This document shows, piece by piece, positions 9,979 through 17,794 of a stretch of DNA of 35,190 nucleotides; position 1 is the first letter of the stretch; every line of letters begins with the position of its first letter. Location: contig JAFIER010000125.1 in the NCBI GenBank assembly GCA_020832465.1, forward strand, positions 1 to 35,190, in the 5' to 3' direction. The stretch comes from Bernardetiaceae bacterium (lineage in GTDB: Bacteria; Bacteroidota; Bacteroidia; Cytophagales; Bernardetiaceae). The notes beneath the pieces are model-generated. The model ran no database searches. It had not been told where the DNA came from and saw nothing but the letters and a program-made list of their open reading frames with translations. A program made the translations under genes and the position numbers.

Positions 9979-10038
9979 GATTTACGACAACCATAAGTAT
10001 CTTACATCTAAATAAATACAATAGCAAACTAACTGCTC

Positions 10039-11187
10039 ATGCAAAACTTCGAGATGACCGCTCAAACCCTTTACGGTGTAGAGCAAATTTTAGCAGAGGA
10101 ACTCAAGCATATAGGTGCTCAAGATATTCAAATAGCTAATCGTGCTGTTAGCTTTAGTGGTGATAAAGCACTACTTTACAAAGCAAACCTCTGCCTACAT
10201 ACGGCTTTACGCATACTCGTTCCGATACATAGCTTTAAAGTTACTGACGAACAATCCCTTTATACACAAATTAAAGCTATGCCCTGGGAGGATTATCTCG
10301 ATGTAAAAAATACACTCGCTATCGGCTGTGTATTAGCTACAGATAGATTTCACCACTCTCGCTTTTTAGAACAAAAAACAAAAGATGCCATTGTAGATAG
10401 ATTTAGAGAAAAATATCGCCGCCGCCCCTCCGTAGAGCTTCGCCAGCCAGATTTAAGAGTGCATCTTTATATCAAAGACGATAGCTGTCTCGTTTCACTT
10501 GATAGCTCGGGCGAATCCCTACACAAAAGAGGCTATCGCCAAGAAACAAACCTTGCACCAATTAACGAAGTGCTGGCTGCTGCCCTTATCAAACTCTCCC
10601 ACTGGGATAAGAAAACACCACTTATAGACCCCATGTGTGGCTCTGGCACACTGCTTACAGAGGCCGCTCTTATCGCTGCACAAATCCCACCCGGCTCTTT
10701 TAAGTCTATTTTTGGATTTGAAAAATGGAAAGATTTTGATGCTGATATTTGGGAGCAAGTCTATGATGAAGCTATGGACGGCATCAAAGATAGCGAACTT
10801 CCACTTATTTTAGGAGGCGAAATTTCTAAAAATGTAGCGCGCAAAGCACAAAAAAATATCTTAGAAGCTAATCTTGGCAAATATATTCAAATCAAAAATA
10901 TTGCTTTTCAGGATTTTTTACCCCCTGAAAATCATAGCGGTGGTATGCTCATTATGAACCCTCCTTATGGCGAGCGCATGGACAAAGAAGAGGATATTAA
11001 AGCATTTTATAAGGAAATTGGAGACGTGCTCAAAACAAATTGGAAAGGCTATCAAGCATGGATTATCACCTCTAACCTCAAGGCTATCAAACGGCTTGGG
11101 CTACGACCCAGTCAGAAATTGAAAGTCTATAACGGCTCGCTCGCCTGTAGCTTTTCGCAATACGAACTCTATGAAGGCTCAAGATAA
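10039..11187 (+). CDS. THUMP-domain class I rRNA/tRNA guanine N2-methyltransferase (RlmL/YpsC-like)
   Basis: A 382-residue protein. An N-terminal ferredoxin-like/THUMP region (about 1-160) binds RNA. The Rossmann methyltransferase follows, with DPMCGSGTLLTEAALIA at about residue 197 for S-adenosylmethionine binding and the catalytic N307-P-P-Y (MNPPYGERM), typical of N2-guanine or other exocyclic amino methylation. The closest functional guess is m2G modification of 23S rRNA (RlmL N-terminal half, or YpsC). The fused RlmK half of the E. coli protein is absent. It follows the rpsJ terminator and is therefore a separate transcript. A repeat copy begins within a few bases of its stop codon. Confidence 0.9.
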   Translation: MQNFEMTAQTLYGVEQILAEELKHIGAQDIQIANRAVSFSGDKALLYKANLCLHTALRILVPIHSFKVTDEQSLYTQIKAMPWEDYLDVKNTLAIGCVLATDRFHHSRFLEQKTKDAIVDRFREKYRRRPSVELRQPDLRVHLYIKDDSCLVSLDSSGESLHKRGYRQETNLAPINEVLAAALIKLSHWDKKTPLIDPMCGSGTLLTEAALIAAQIPPGSFKSIFGFEKWKDFDADIWEQVYDEAMDGIKDSELPLILGGEISKNVARKAQKNILEANLGKYIQIKNIAFQDFLPPENHSGGMLIMNPPYGERMDKEEDIKAFYKEIGDVLKTNWKGYQAWIITSNLKAIKRLGLRPSQKLKVYNGSLACSFSQYELYEGSR

Positions 11188-11189
11188 AC

Positions 11190-11267
11190 CATAGCACATA
11201 CTCGGCAGCCAGAAATAACATTTCTTTGAGAAATATTATTTCTGGCTGCCGAGTGTATAGTAGTATG
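11190..11267. mobile_element. Short MITE-like repeat, 78 bp, perfect 18-bp internal stem
   Basis: CTCGGCAGCCAGAAATAA (11201-11218) is the exact reverse complement of 11236-11253, with a further CATTTCT/AGAAATAT pairing inside. The right terminus TATAGTAGTATG (11256-11267) matches the family end. The left terminus CATAGCACATA (11190-11200) is degenerate. It starts three bases after the methyltransferase stop codon. No target duplication is visible. Confidence 0.7.
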
Positions 11268-11278
11268 TTGCGCAATAT

Positions 11279-11323
11279 AAAATTAGAACTAACAGTGCTG
11301 GCCGAACTGTTAGTTCTAATTTT
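11279..11323. terminator. Palindrome between convergent genes, likely bidirectional terminator
   Basis: The arms AAAATTAGAACTAACAG (11279-11295) and CTGTTAGTTCTAATTTT (11307-11323) pair perfectly over 17 bp. Each strand ends the stem in a T run. It lies between the convergent methyltransferase and hemF genes and belongs to a palindrome family also found at 20357, 22289, 23159 and 24871. Confidence 0.7.
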
Positions 11324-11376
11324 AAGGACAAGGGTTATTTTATAAGATGTGTTAGCTCTGAAATGATTTAACAGGT

Positions 11377-12279
11377 TTAGATACTTATCCAGTCCACCTC
11401 TTTCTTGAGCTTGGCAATAGTTTCGGCTTCGGGCGTACCGCGCTCTGGTGCGTAGTTGTAATGCCATTCCGCTACGGGCGGCATACTCATCAAGATAGAT
11501 TCGGTGCGTCCGTCTGTATCGAGTCCGAATTTTGTGCCTTTGTCGTAAATCAAATTAAACTCTACATAACGACTGCGGCGCACATTCTGCCATGCCGTAT
11601 GTGCATCATTGTAAGGCAAATTTTTATTTTTTTGCATCAAATGCGTATAAGTATCAGCAAAAATACTCCCTACATCTTTGACAAAATTCCAAATATCGGT
11701 TTTGCTTTGGGTTTCGTTTTCTTTGAGGTGGTCGAAAAATATTCCACCTATACCTCTTGTTTCTTGGCGGTGTGGCAAATAAAAATAATCATCAGCCCAA
11801 GTTTTGAATTTAGGATAATAATCAGCGTGGTGCTTATCACAAACAGCTTTAAGTTGCTCGTGAAAATAACGGGCATCAGCATCGACGACATAGTGTGGCG
11901 TGAGGTCTATGCCTCCTCCAAACCAATAAACGCCGTTGCTCATTTCAAAATAACGCACATTCATGTGAATAATAGGCACCATAGGGCTTTGAGGGTGCAA
12001 TACGATAGAAACACCAGAGGCGAAAAAATTAGCTTTATCGAGCTTTAATACTTCTAACATTTTTTGAGGTGGCTCGCCATGCACTGCCGAGAAATTGACT
12101 CCCCCTTTGGCTATGACATCTCCATGTCGGATAACTCTGGTGCGCCCGCCACCGCCGCCAGGGCGTTCCCAAAGTTCTTCTTCAAATTTTGCTTTGCCAT
12201 CTGCTCCTTCTATCGCTTTACAAATACTATCTTGTAAGGTTTTGAACCACTCGGCAGCTTCGCTCTGAAAATTATTCAT
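11377..12279 (-). CDS. hemF: Oxygen-dependent coproporphyrinogen III oxidase
   Basis: A 300-residue HemF. Family blocks are LWERPGGGGGRTRVIRHGDV, KGGVNFSAVHG, FFASGVSIVLHP, WFGGGIDLTPHYV and RGIGGIFFDHL. It uses O2 to convert coproporphyrinogen III to protoporphyrinogen IX in haem synthesis, in the cytoplasm as a dimer, and so points to aerobic growth. Length and start match the family. No other haem gene is adjacent. The gene is flanked by repeat elements on both sides and appears to be a single-gene unit. Confidence 0.97.
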   Translation of the reverse strand: MNNFQSEAAEWFKTLQDSICKAIEGADGKAKFEEELWERPGGGGGRTRVIRHGDVIAKGGVNFSAVHGEPPQKMLEVLKLDKANFFASGVSIVLHPQSPMVPIIHMNVRYFEMSNGVYWFGGGIDLTPHYVVDADARYFHEQLKAVCDKHHADYYPKFKTWADDYFYLPHRQETRGIGGIFFDHLKENETQSKTDIWNFVKDVGSIFADTYTHLMQKNKNLPYNDAHTAWQNVRRSRYVEFNLIYDKGTKFGLDTDGRTESILMSMPPVAEWHYNYAPERGTPEAETIAKLKKEVDWISI

Positions 12280-12356
12280 ATTCTTAGTTTTTGTGTAATG
12301 TTTTTGCTATGCTTTATAAGCCTTCTATGGCTTAGTCATTAAAAAAGGAAATTTAT

Positions 12357-12482
12357 CGTACTACTATATATGAGCCACTCAGAAATGACATTTCTCAAAG
12401 AAATGTTATTTCTGAGTGGCTTATTTTTCCGTAGCACGTGAGGTTTTCCAATCCCACGCTATGGAAAAATGTGCAGTAGTGC
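12357..12482. mobile_element. MITE-like composite repeat (two palindromic modules)
   Basis: The left terminus CGTACTACTATA (12357-12368) is one base off the family end. Module A is a stem GCCACTCAGAAATGACATTT... (12374-12395) pairing with 12399-12420 around a CAA loop. Module B is an interrupted palindrome at 12422-12470 ending CCCACGCTATGGAAAAAT. The right terminus (GCAGTAGTGC) is diverged. It lies upstream of hemF and downstream of hpf, where no gene is present. Confidence 0.7.
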
Positions 12483-12510
12483 AAAAATAAGCAACAAAGG
12501 GCTTAAAAGC

Positions 12511-12563
12511 AAAAAATTACTCGCAAATAGTCCTTATAGCAAGGCGTATTTACGAGTAATTTT
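12511..12563 (-). terminator. Rho-independent terminator of hpf
   Basis: Read on the minus strand, AAAATTACTCGTAAATA (12563-12547) pairs with 12529-12513 over 17 positions with one mismatch. The stem ends in six T residues at 12516-12511. It begins 28 bp after the hpf stop codon. Confidence 0.75.
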
Positions 12564-12590
12564 CGTGCTTACAATCTCAATAAAATAGGA

Positions 12591-12893
12591 TTACTGCTTC
12601 AGCACAATTTTTTCTTTGAACTTTTTAATCTGACGGCGCAAGGCTTCTGCCGTTTCATCAGTAGCAGCTTCAAAAGACTTACTCTGCGACTTTGCAAAGA
12701 CGCTTGAGCCGGGAAGATTTAGCTTTACCTCCACCAATTTATTTTCATTAGCATCTCCCGGTTCTACCCTTAGAAATACTTCCCCGTCAATAATATCGCC
12801 ATAAAATGTTTCTAACTTATCCAAACGAGCTTGAATAAATTCTAACAAGCCATCTCTGGCATCGAAACCTACTGAATGAATGTTGAGTTTCAT
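12591..12893 (-). CDS. hpf: Ribosome hibernation promoting factor, short form (HPF/RaiA family)
   Basis: A 100-residue protein starting MKLNIHSVGFDARDGLLEFI, with the beta-alpha-beta-beta-beta-alpha fold of HPF/RaiA and the block VEVKLNLPGSSVFAKSQSKSFEAA. It binds the small-subunit mRNA and tRNA channel in slow growth. The C-terminal dimerisation domain of long HPF is absent. The frame is open 58 codons further upstream, but that stretch is lysine/asparagine-rich and unlike the family, so the ATG at 12893 is the start. A terminator follows it directly. Confidence 0.9.
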   Translation of the reverse strand: MKLNIHSVGFDARDGLLEFIQARLDKLETFYGDIIDGEVFLRVEPGDANENKLVEVKLNLPGSSVFAKSQSKSFEAATDETAEALRRQIKKFKEKIVLKQ

Positions 12894-13366
12894 ACACTTT
12901 CTTATTTGATTGTCAAAAAAATTAATTAAAACCGAAGCAAATCGCTGAAGCGTTAATTTGGATTTACTTCTCGAATTTAATATGCAATCTTTTTTTGAAT
13001 TTTGCAAGCAAATTGCTGTTTTTTTTATTTTTTTTGTATTTAATAGCTTTCCTCTAAGGGTGCTCATAAGCTAACCACTTGATTTATAATCTTATCTATT
13101 ATCCAATGATTTTGCCTGTATAAAAAATTTGCAAACTGCGTTAGCTATGAAATATTTGGGGTGTACGACAATTTTGCTAAATTATCTCAGAAATGTCGTT
13201 TCTAAAAATTTGACATCTAATATCTTTAATGCCTGTAGTACGAAGCTCCAGTTTCGTTATAAGCCACTTCCAAAGCTTCGGGCTACAGCTTTAAAAACTG
13301 TGAAGGCTGAAACTATCTAAGTTGACATACACCCAATATTTGTCTTGATAATGCAAATCCTAAAAG
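12894..13366. other. Intergenic region without a supported gene
   Basis: This A+T-rich stretch separates two minus-strand genes. It contains the leader of hpf, an AGAAA/TTTCT mini-palindrome at 13190-13204, the shared 17-mer TTTGACATCTAATATCT (13209-13225) and a CTGTAG/CTACAG-bounded hairpin. A 63-codon plus-strand frame here covers the repeat and is not credible. Confidence 0.6.
13233..13288. repeat. CTGTAG...CTACAG hairpin repeat (module C)
   Basis: CTGTAG-TA-CGAAGCT (13233-13247) pairs with AGCTTCG-GG-CTACAG (13274-13288). The same pattern recurs at 22265, 24986 and 32348. The 17-mer TTTGACATCTAATATCT just upstream is identical at 22241-22257. Confidence 0.65.
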
Positions 13367-13879
13367 CTATTTATTGTTTTGAGCGACATAGCCTTTGTCT
13401 TCTTTGAGGTAGGGAGATAAGGCAGCTTCTACGGCAAGGGCATCGCATCTTTCGTTTAGCGGGTGCCCGGCGTGCCCCTTGACCCAGTGCATAACGACTT
13501 TGTGTTTTCTGTATATTTTCAAAAAACGCCTCCATAAATCGCTATTGATACGCTCACTACCGCCTTTAGCTATAAAATTTTTCTTTTCCCAGCCTAATAT
13601 CCATTTTTTTTCTACGGCATCGACCACATATTTTGAATCAGAATATACGTGCACTTCCATGCCATCTTTGCGCAAAGCCTCAAGTCCTATAATAACAGCA
13701 AGGAGTTCCATACGGTTATTTGTAGTTTTTTTAAAACCCTCTGCAAACTCTTTTCGGCGGTTGTAGGCACGTGAAATAAGCACTACGCCATAGCCACCTG
13801 GTCCGGGGTTTCCTCTCGATGCACCATCGGTATAAAGTTCCACAAGATTAGGATTAGTGAGGTTATTGGTTTGGCTCAT
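13367..13879 (-). CDS. rnhA: Ribonuclease HI
   Basis: A 170-residue RNase HI with the catalytic acidic residues visible: Asp in LYTDGASRGNPGPGG, Glu in NRMELLAVIIGLEAL, Asp in VHVYSDSKYVVDAV and Asp in HPLNERCDALAVEA. The substrate-handle motif WVKGHAGH is also present. It cleaves the RNA strand of RNA-DNA hybrids such as R-loops and Okazaki primers. The start at 13879 places the first beta strand at residue 12, with a short extra N-terminus. It is probably monocistronic. Confidence 0.96.
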   Translation of the reverse strand: MSQTNNLTNPNLVELYTDGASRGNPGPGGYGVVLISRAYNRRKEFAEGFKKTTNNRMELLAVIIGLEALRKDGMEVHVYSDSKYVVDAVEKKWILGWEKKNFIAKGGSERINSDLWRRFLKIYRKHKVVMHWVKGHAGHPLNERCDALAVEAALSPYLKEDKGYVAQNNK

Positions 13880-14078
13880 TTTTATTTTGATTATACTTGA
13901 ATAAAATTAGCGTTTTAGGCACCAGTGCTTTTTTATTATTTCAGCAGGTGTCTGTTTATGAGCTTATTAAGCAGTTAAAAAAGGTTGTTATTTTTGTACA
14001 CTTACTTATATACGCCCTGTATTTGCAAAAGTTGTCAAAAATATAGAAGGAAGCTCCGTGCAGGCTGCTATGCTTTAT

Positions 14079-14219
14079 ATTTGCTTACATACTACTGTAG
14101 GTTTGCGATCCAGAAATAAGATTTCTTTGAGCCCTATTATTTCTAAGTTCTTTTTATTCATAGGGTGAGGTTTGGAAACCCCACGCTATGGAAAAAAGTA
14201 TAGTGGTATGATTTGCTTA
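14079..14219. mobile_element. MITE-like element (14088-14210) with perfect 9-bp target-site duplication
   Basis: The 123-bp element starts CATACTACTGTA (14088-14099) and ends TATAGTGGTATG (14199-14210); the ends are inverted repeats at 10 of 12 positions. It is flanked on both sides by ATTTGCTTA (14079-14087 and 14211-14219). Inside are an imperfect module A (CCAGAAATAAGATTTCTTT at 14110) and a module B palindrome centred on GGTTTGGAAACCCC. It encodes no protein, so mobilisation would need a transposase supplied elsewhere. Confidence 0.85.
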
Positions 14220-14237
14220 GATTTATGCTTTTCTCGC

Positions 14238-15971
14238 TTAGAGTTTTCCTTCGGCAACTTTTTGCTCGAGCTCTGGCGTGGGGTTTAGGTCTAATGCTTT
14301 TCTCCAATATTCTAAGGCTCTCTCCGTGTCATTGAGCTTAAAAAGCACATCGCCATAATGCTCAAAAATAGCGGGGTTTTGTGTATTAGATACGGCACGA
14401 GCGAGGTATTTTTCGGCTTCTTTATATTTTTTACGCATAAAGAGCACCCAGCCGTGTGTATCCAAATAGGTAGCATTATCTGGATGCAGGCGTACTAATC
14501 TTGCCGACATTTCTTCGGCGAGGTTTAGTTTTTCGTTCCGCATAGCGAGGTGGTAGCTATAATTATTAAGAGCGTGTGCGTTGTCAGGATAAGTATTGAT
14601 AGCCTCTTCGTAAGCGGCATAGGCTTTGGTATAATTTCCTTTTCTATATTGTACGTCTCCGATTTGCGCTTCGAATTGGCTAATCATCATATCGTTATTG
14701 ACAACAAGGCGTTTGCCCTGCAAAAGTGAAGATAAGGCTTCGTCATACTCCTCGAGTAGCATGTACCCAATGCCATTATAAAACCATATAGAGGCTTGAT
14801 TAGGAAAAATAGACAAGGCTTCTTCTGAGTAGAAAATAGCACTATCACCATTTCGCTCTTCTATAGTAATCTGTAAGATACGTTCCCATATACCGAAGTT
14901 ATCAGGGTTATAATCTACGGCTTTAAGATAGTGATGTTTGGCTACTTTGTTTTTACCTTCTATCATCAAAAAATCTCCGTAGATTGCCTGTGCTGCGGCT
15001 TCTTCGGGGTGTGAATCTACGACTTGTCGTGCGAGCATTGTACCTATATTGCGTGAATAGTTATTAGCTTCTGCTTCTTGGTAATAGGTAAGCAATACTG
15101 AAATTTTGGCATCGAGCTGTACTTTGGGGTCTTTGAGTACTTTTTCAAGTGCGTTGGTTTGTGCCTCGCGGTTTCCCTCTCTGCGATAAATTTCGGAAAG
15201 CATGAGATAAGGCTCTGTATTTTCTGGATTTTGAGACAGAAAATCTTCGATTATTTTTTTTGCTTTATCGTTTTTGTTTCTTTCCATAAGCATTTCTGCT
15301 TGGCTCAGCATATATTCTGCCACTGTGGGGAAAGCCACTAATAGTTTTTCGCCTTCTTTGATAGCCGCATCGAGGTTATTGATTTCAATATAAAGCATTT
15401 GTTTCTGCCTTACTACTGACTCATTAAGCCCGTACTGACTTTCCATTTTATCATAAATTTTGATTGCCTCTTTGATTTTGCGCTGTGCAATATAGCTATT
15501 AGCCCATTCTACGTAATCCGCTTCAAGGGCATCTTCTGCAAGATTTATCAGCTCTTCGTAAGTCTCTGAGGCATCGGCATAACGATTCATTTCATAGTAT
15601 AGCGATGCCAAAAGTCTGTAATAGTAAGAGTTTACCTTATTTTTTTCGATAGCTTGCAAAAGAAAAGGAATGGCATAATCAAAACTTTCCATTTTAAAAT
15701 AAGTACGGGCTATTTGGTATGCAATTTCGTCGTTATCGGGATCTTTTTTTAATGCTTTTTCAAAATAAGGAATTGCCTTATCGTGCTCATCTAAGATAAA
15801 AAACTTCATACCCTCGATAAAAAACTTTTCAGCCTCTACGAGGTTTTTTTCAGTCTTGTCTTTGCCTTTATTTTTATTTTTACCCCATTGTGCATAGCTT
15901 GTATGAACTACACTAAGGCTTAAAATTAGCGTCAAAATTATGAAAGAACGTTTATAAAAATTTTTTATCAT
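14238..15971 (-). CDS. Secreted tetratricopeptide-repeat protein
   Basis: About 577 residues. The ATG at 15971 gives a clean signal peptide (MIKNFYKRSFIILTLILSLS, then VVHTSYAQ); a longer frame to 16007 would bury it. The rest is a near-continuous array of TPR units of about 34 residues, from AEKFFIEGMKFFILDEHDKA at the N-terminus to DTERALEYWRKALDLNPTPE at the C-terminus. It is probably periplasmic or at the inner face of the outer membrane, and acts as a protein-interaction scaffold. In many Bacteroidota a protein of this type follows dut and a sugar nucleotidyltransferase, as here, which suggests a conserved envelope role. The usual next gene (DUF4292) is not present; a repeat element follows. 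Confidence 0.88.
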   Translation of the reverse strand: MIKNFYKRSFIILTLILSLSVVHTSYAQWGKNKNKGKDKTEKNLVEAEKFFIEGMKFFILDEHDKAIPYFEKALKKDPDNDEIAYQIARTYFKMESFDYAIPFLLQAIEKNKVNSYYYRLLASLYYEMNRYADASETYEELINLAEDALEADYVEWANSYIAQRKIKEAIKIYDKMESQYGLNESVVRQKQMLYIEINNLDAAIKEGEKLLVAFPTVAEYMLSQAEMLMERNKNDKAKKIIEDFLSQNPENTEPYLMLSEIYRREGNREAQTNALEKVLKDPKVQLDAKISVLLTYYQEAEANNYSRNIGTMLARQVVDSHPEEAAAQAIYGDFLMIEGKNKVAKHHYLKAVDYNPDNFGIWERILQITIEERNGDSAIFYSEEALSIFPNQASIWFYNGIGYMLLEEYDEALSSLLQGKRLVVNNDMMISQFEAQIGDVQYRKGNYTKAYAAYEEAINTYPDNAHALNNYSYHLAMRNEKLNLAEEMSARLVRLHPDNATYLDTHGWVLFMRKKYKEAEKYLARAVSNTQNPAIFEHYGDVLFKLNDTERALEYWRKALDLNPTPELEQKVAEGKL

Positions 15972-16019
15972 GGTTTTATGCTTGATATGTAGGCATTTTA
16001 TGCGCAATGCCTTAGAAAA

Positions 16020-17024
16020 TTAACGTTTATAGGTAGAATAATCACCGATACTTATGTCTTCGAACCGTCCTTTGTATGAAACAAAATTTCCTATCATAGA
16101 GTTTTCTAAGGTGGCATTATTGATTTGAGATTCTTCTTGAATCAAAGAGTTTTTGATAATGCTGTCCTCTACGATGGTATTTGCCCCTATAGATACGTGC
16201 GGTCCGATGACTGCGTTGGTAATTTGCACCTTCTCACCGATAAATACGGGCGGTATAATGACGCTATTTTTGATTTGCGCGGTTTGGTGTACGAGTTCTT
16301 GGTCTTTGATAAATTCCAAGTATCGCGCATTAGTTTCTACGGTTACATTTTTGTTACCGCAATCGAGCCATTCCTGCACCTTCCCTGTTTTAAAAATCGT
16401 ACCTTCTGCACGCATATTTTCTAAGGCATTAGTGAGTTGATACTCTCCTTTGTCTTTGATGTCGTTATCTATTAAATACTGTAAGTGCTTTCGCAGATAA
16501 GCCCCGTCTTTAAAGTAGTAAATACCGATAATGGCTAAATCAGATACAAACTCTTGTGGTTTTTCGACAAAAGCGCGAATCCCGCCCTGCTCATCAGTAT
16601 CAACAACACCAAAGGCACGGGGGTCTTCTACGGATTTGACCCATATAACGCCCTGCTGCTCCGCCTCGAGTTTGAAATCAGCCCTAAAAAGTGTATCTGC
16701 AAAAGCGACCATAACATTCCCTGAAAGGGAGTCCGCCGCACACAAAATAGCGTGTGCCGTACCGAGTGGTTTATCTTGATGATAAATACTATGCTTTGCA
16801 CCAATGCGCTGTGCTATTTGTTGCAAATCCTCTTCAACGGCCTGGCCAAAGTCGCCGATAATAAAAGCAACCTCTTCGATTTTTTCTTGACTTACTTCTG
16901 CAATATCTTCAACCAAACGCTCTACAATAGGTTTTCCAGCGATAGGAATAAGAGGCTTAGGAATAGTAAGGGTATGTGGGCGCAGGCGCGAACCCCTGCC
17001 TGCCATAGGAACAATAATTTTCAC
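16020..17024 (-). CDS. Sugar-phosphate nucleotidyltransferase with left-handed beta-helix tail
   Basis: A 334-residue protein. The N-terminal nucleotidyltransferase domain has MAGRGSRLRPHTLTIPKPL (nucleotide-binding loop and PKP lysine), VAFADTLF (metal-binding Asp) and VEKPQ. From about residue 245 hexapeptide repeats such as IKNSVIIPPVFIGEKVQI and VIGPHVSIGANTIVEDS form a left-handed beta-helix. It joins a sugar-1-phosphate to an NTP to make an activated NDP-sugar for envelope polysaccharide or LPS. The exact sugar cannot be read from sequence. The start codon is GTG at 17024, fixed by the MKIIVPMAGRG homology. Its stop is 48 bp before the TPR gene, so co-transcription is likely. Confidence 0.9.
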   Translation of the reverse strand: MKIIVPMAGRGSRLRPHTLTIPKPLIPIAGKPIVERLVEDIAEVSQEKIEEVAFIIGDFGQAVEEDLQQIAQRIGAKHSIYHQDKPLGTAHAILCAADSLSGNVMVAFADTLFRADFKLEAEQQGVIWVKSVEDPRAFGVVDTDEQGGIRAFVEKPQEFVSDLAIIGIYYFKDGAYLRKHLQYLIDNDIKDKGEYQLTNALENMRAEGTIFKTGKVQEWLDCGNKNVTVETNARYLEFIKDQELVHQTAQIKNSVIIPPVFIGEKVQITNAVIGPHVSIGANTIVEDSIIKNSLIQEESQINNATLENSMIGNFVSYKGRFEDISIGDYSTYKR

Positions 17025-17139
17025 TTGTAATGCTATTTATTAGTTATTTTACTCCAAATTTTGTTTTCTGAGTTATTGGTTAGGCATTTAGTAGCGTAGC
17101 TGAGCGAGCTTTTTAGCACAAAAAACACGGTGGTATGGC

Positions 17140-17571
17140 TCAAGCGCCTGTACTTCCATAACCATTTTGCCCTCTATCGGTTTCACTTAAGGCTTCTGTT
17201 TCGAGCCACTCTATGGTTTCGTGCTTAGCCACTACAAGTTGGGCTATGCGTTCAGAAGGGGTTATTTGAGCCTCTTCTGAGGATAGATTTACCAAAAGCA
17301 CCTTAAGCTCGCCACGGTAATCAGCGTCGATAGTGCCGGGTGCGTTCAGTACGGTAAGTCCTTTGCGGTAAGCCAAACCGCTGCGAGGGCGCACCTGCCC
17401 TTCGTAGCCTTTAGGCAATGCCATAAAAATACCCGTAGGAATAAGTTTGCGCTCAAGCGGTGCAAAAGTTATATTTTCTGTTATATTTGCATGTAAATCC
17501 ACGCCTGCCGCGGCTTCTGTTTGCGCTATTGGCAAAGGATTAGATGTACGGTTAATGACCGGTATCTGCAT
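17140..17571 (-). CDS. dut: Deoxyuridine 5'-triphosphate nucleotidohydrolase (dUTPase)
   Basis: A 143-residue trimeric-type dUTPase. All five motifs are visible: AAAGVDLHA, PRSGLAYRKG, GTIDADYRGELKVLLVN, RIAQLVV and, at the C-terminus, NGYGSTGA. The usual Phe of GGFGSTG is Tyr here, a tolerated aromatic swap that stacks on uracil. It hydrolyses dUTP to dUMP, preventing uracil incorporation and supplying dTMP synthesis. It is probably the first gene of the unit running into the nucleotidyltransferase 115 bp downstream. Confidence 0.96.
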   Translation of the reverse strand: MQIPVINRTSNPLPIAQTEAAAGVDLHANITENITFAPLERKLIPTGIFMALPKGYEGQVRPRSGLAYRKGLTVLNAPGTIDADYRGELKVLLVNLSSEEAQITPSERIAQLVVAKHETIEWLETEALSETDRGQNGYGSTGA

Positions 17572-17727
17572 AAAATCAAATTTTATAGGTTCTTATCAAA
17601 TTATTTTGCAATTTGCAAAAATACACTTGTTTTTGCTAATTTTAGTCTCACTTTTTGTGTTTTAGGCGCATAATTTTAACTTTACATAGATTCAACGCCA
17701 AATAAGTGCCCCAAAGAACTGTTTGCA

Positions 17728-17758
17728 TTTGCCCATAGTTTGTGCGCATATATGTTCG
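17728..17758 (+). promoter_or_regulatory. Candidate promoter of the lipoprotein gene
   Basis: TTTG (17728-17731), 19 nt, TATGTTCG (17751-17758), one mismatch from TAnnTTTG. A start near 17765 leaves a leader of about 30 nt before the ATG at 17795. Confidence 0.5.
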
Positions 17759-17794
17759 TATGATTTTTTTACATAAACCAAACTCCCTGCTTTT

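Noticed and set aside
12894-13067. A 58-codon N-terminal extension of the HPF gene
   Set aside because: The extension is Lys/Asn-rich and unlike the family. HPF homology starts exactly at the ATG at 12893.
13129-13320. A 63-codon plus-strand frame
   Set aside because: It spans the module C repeat and its composition follows the repeat rather than a protein.
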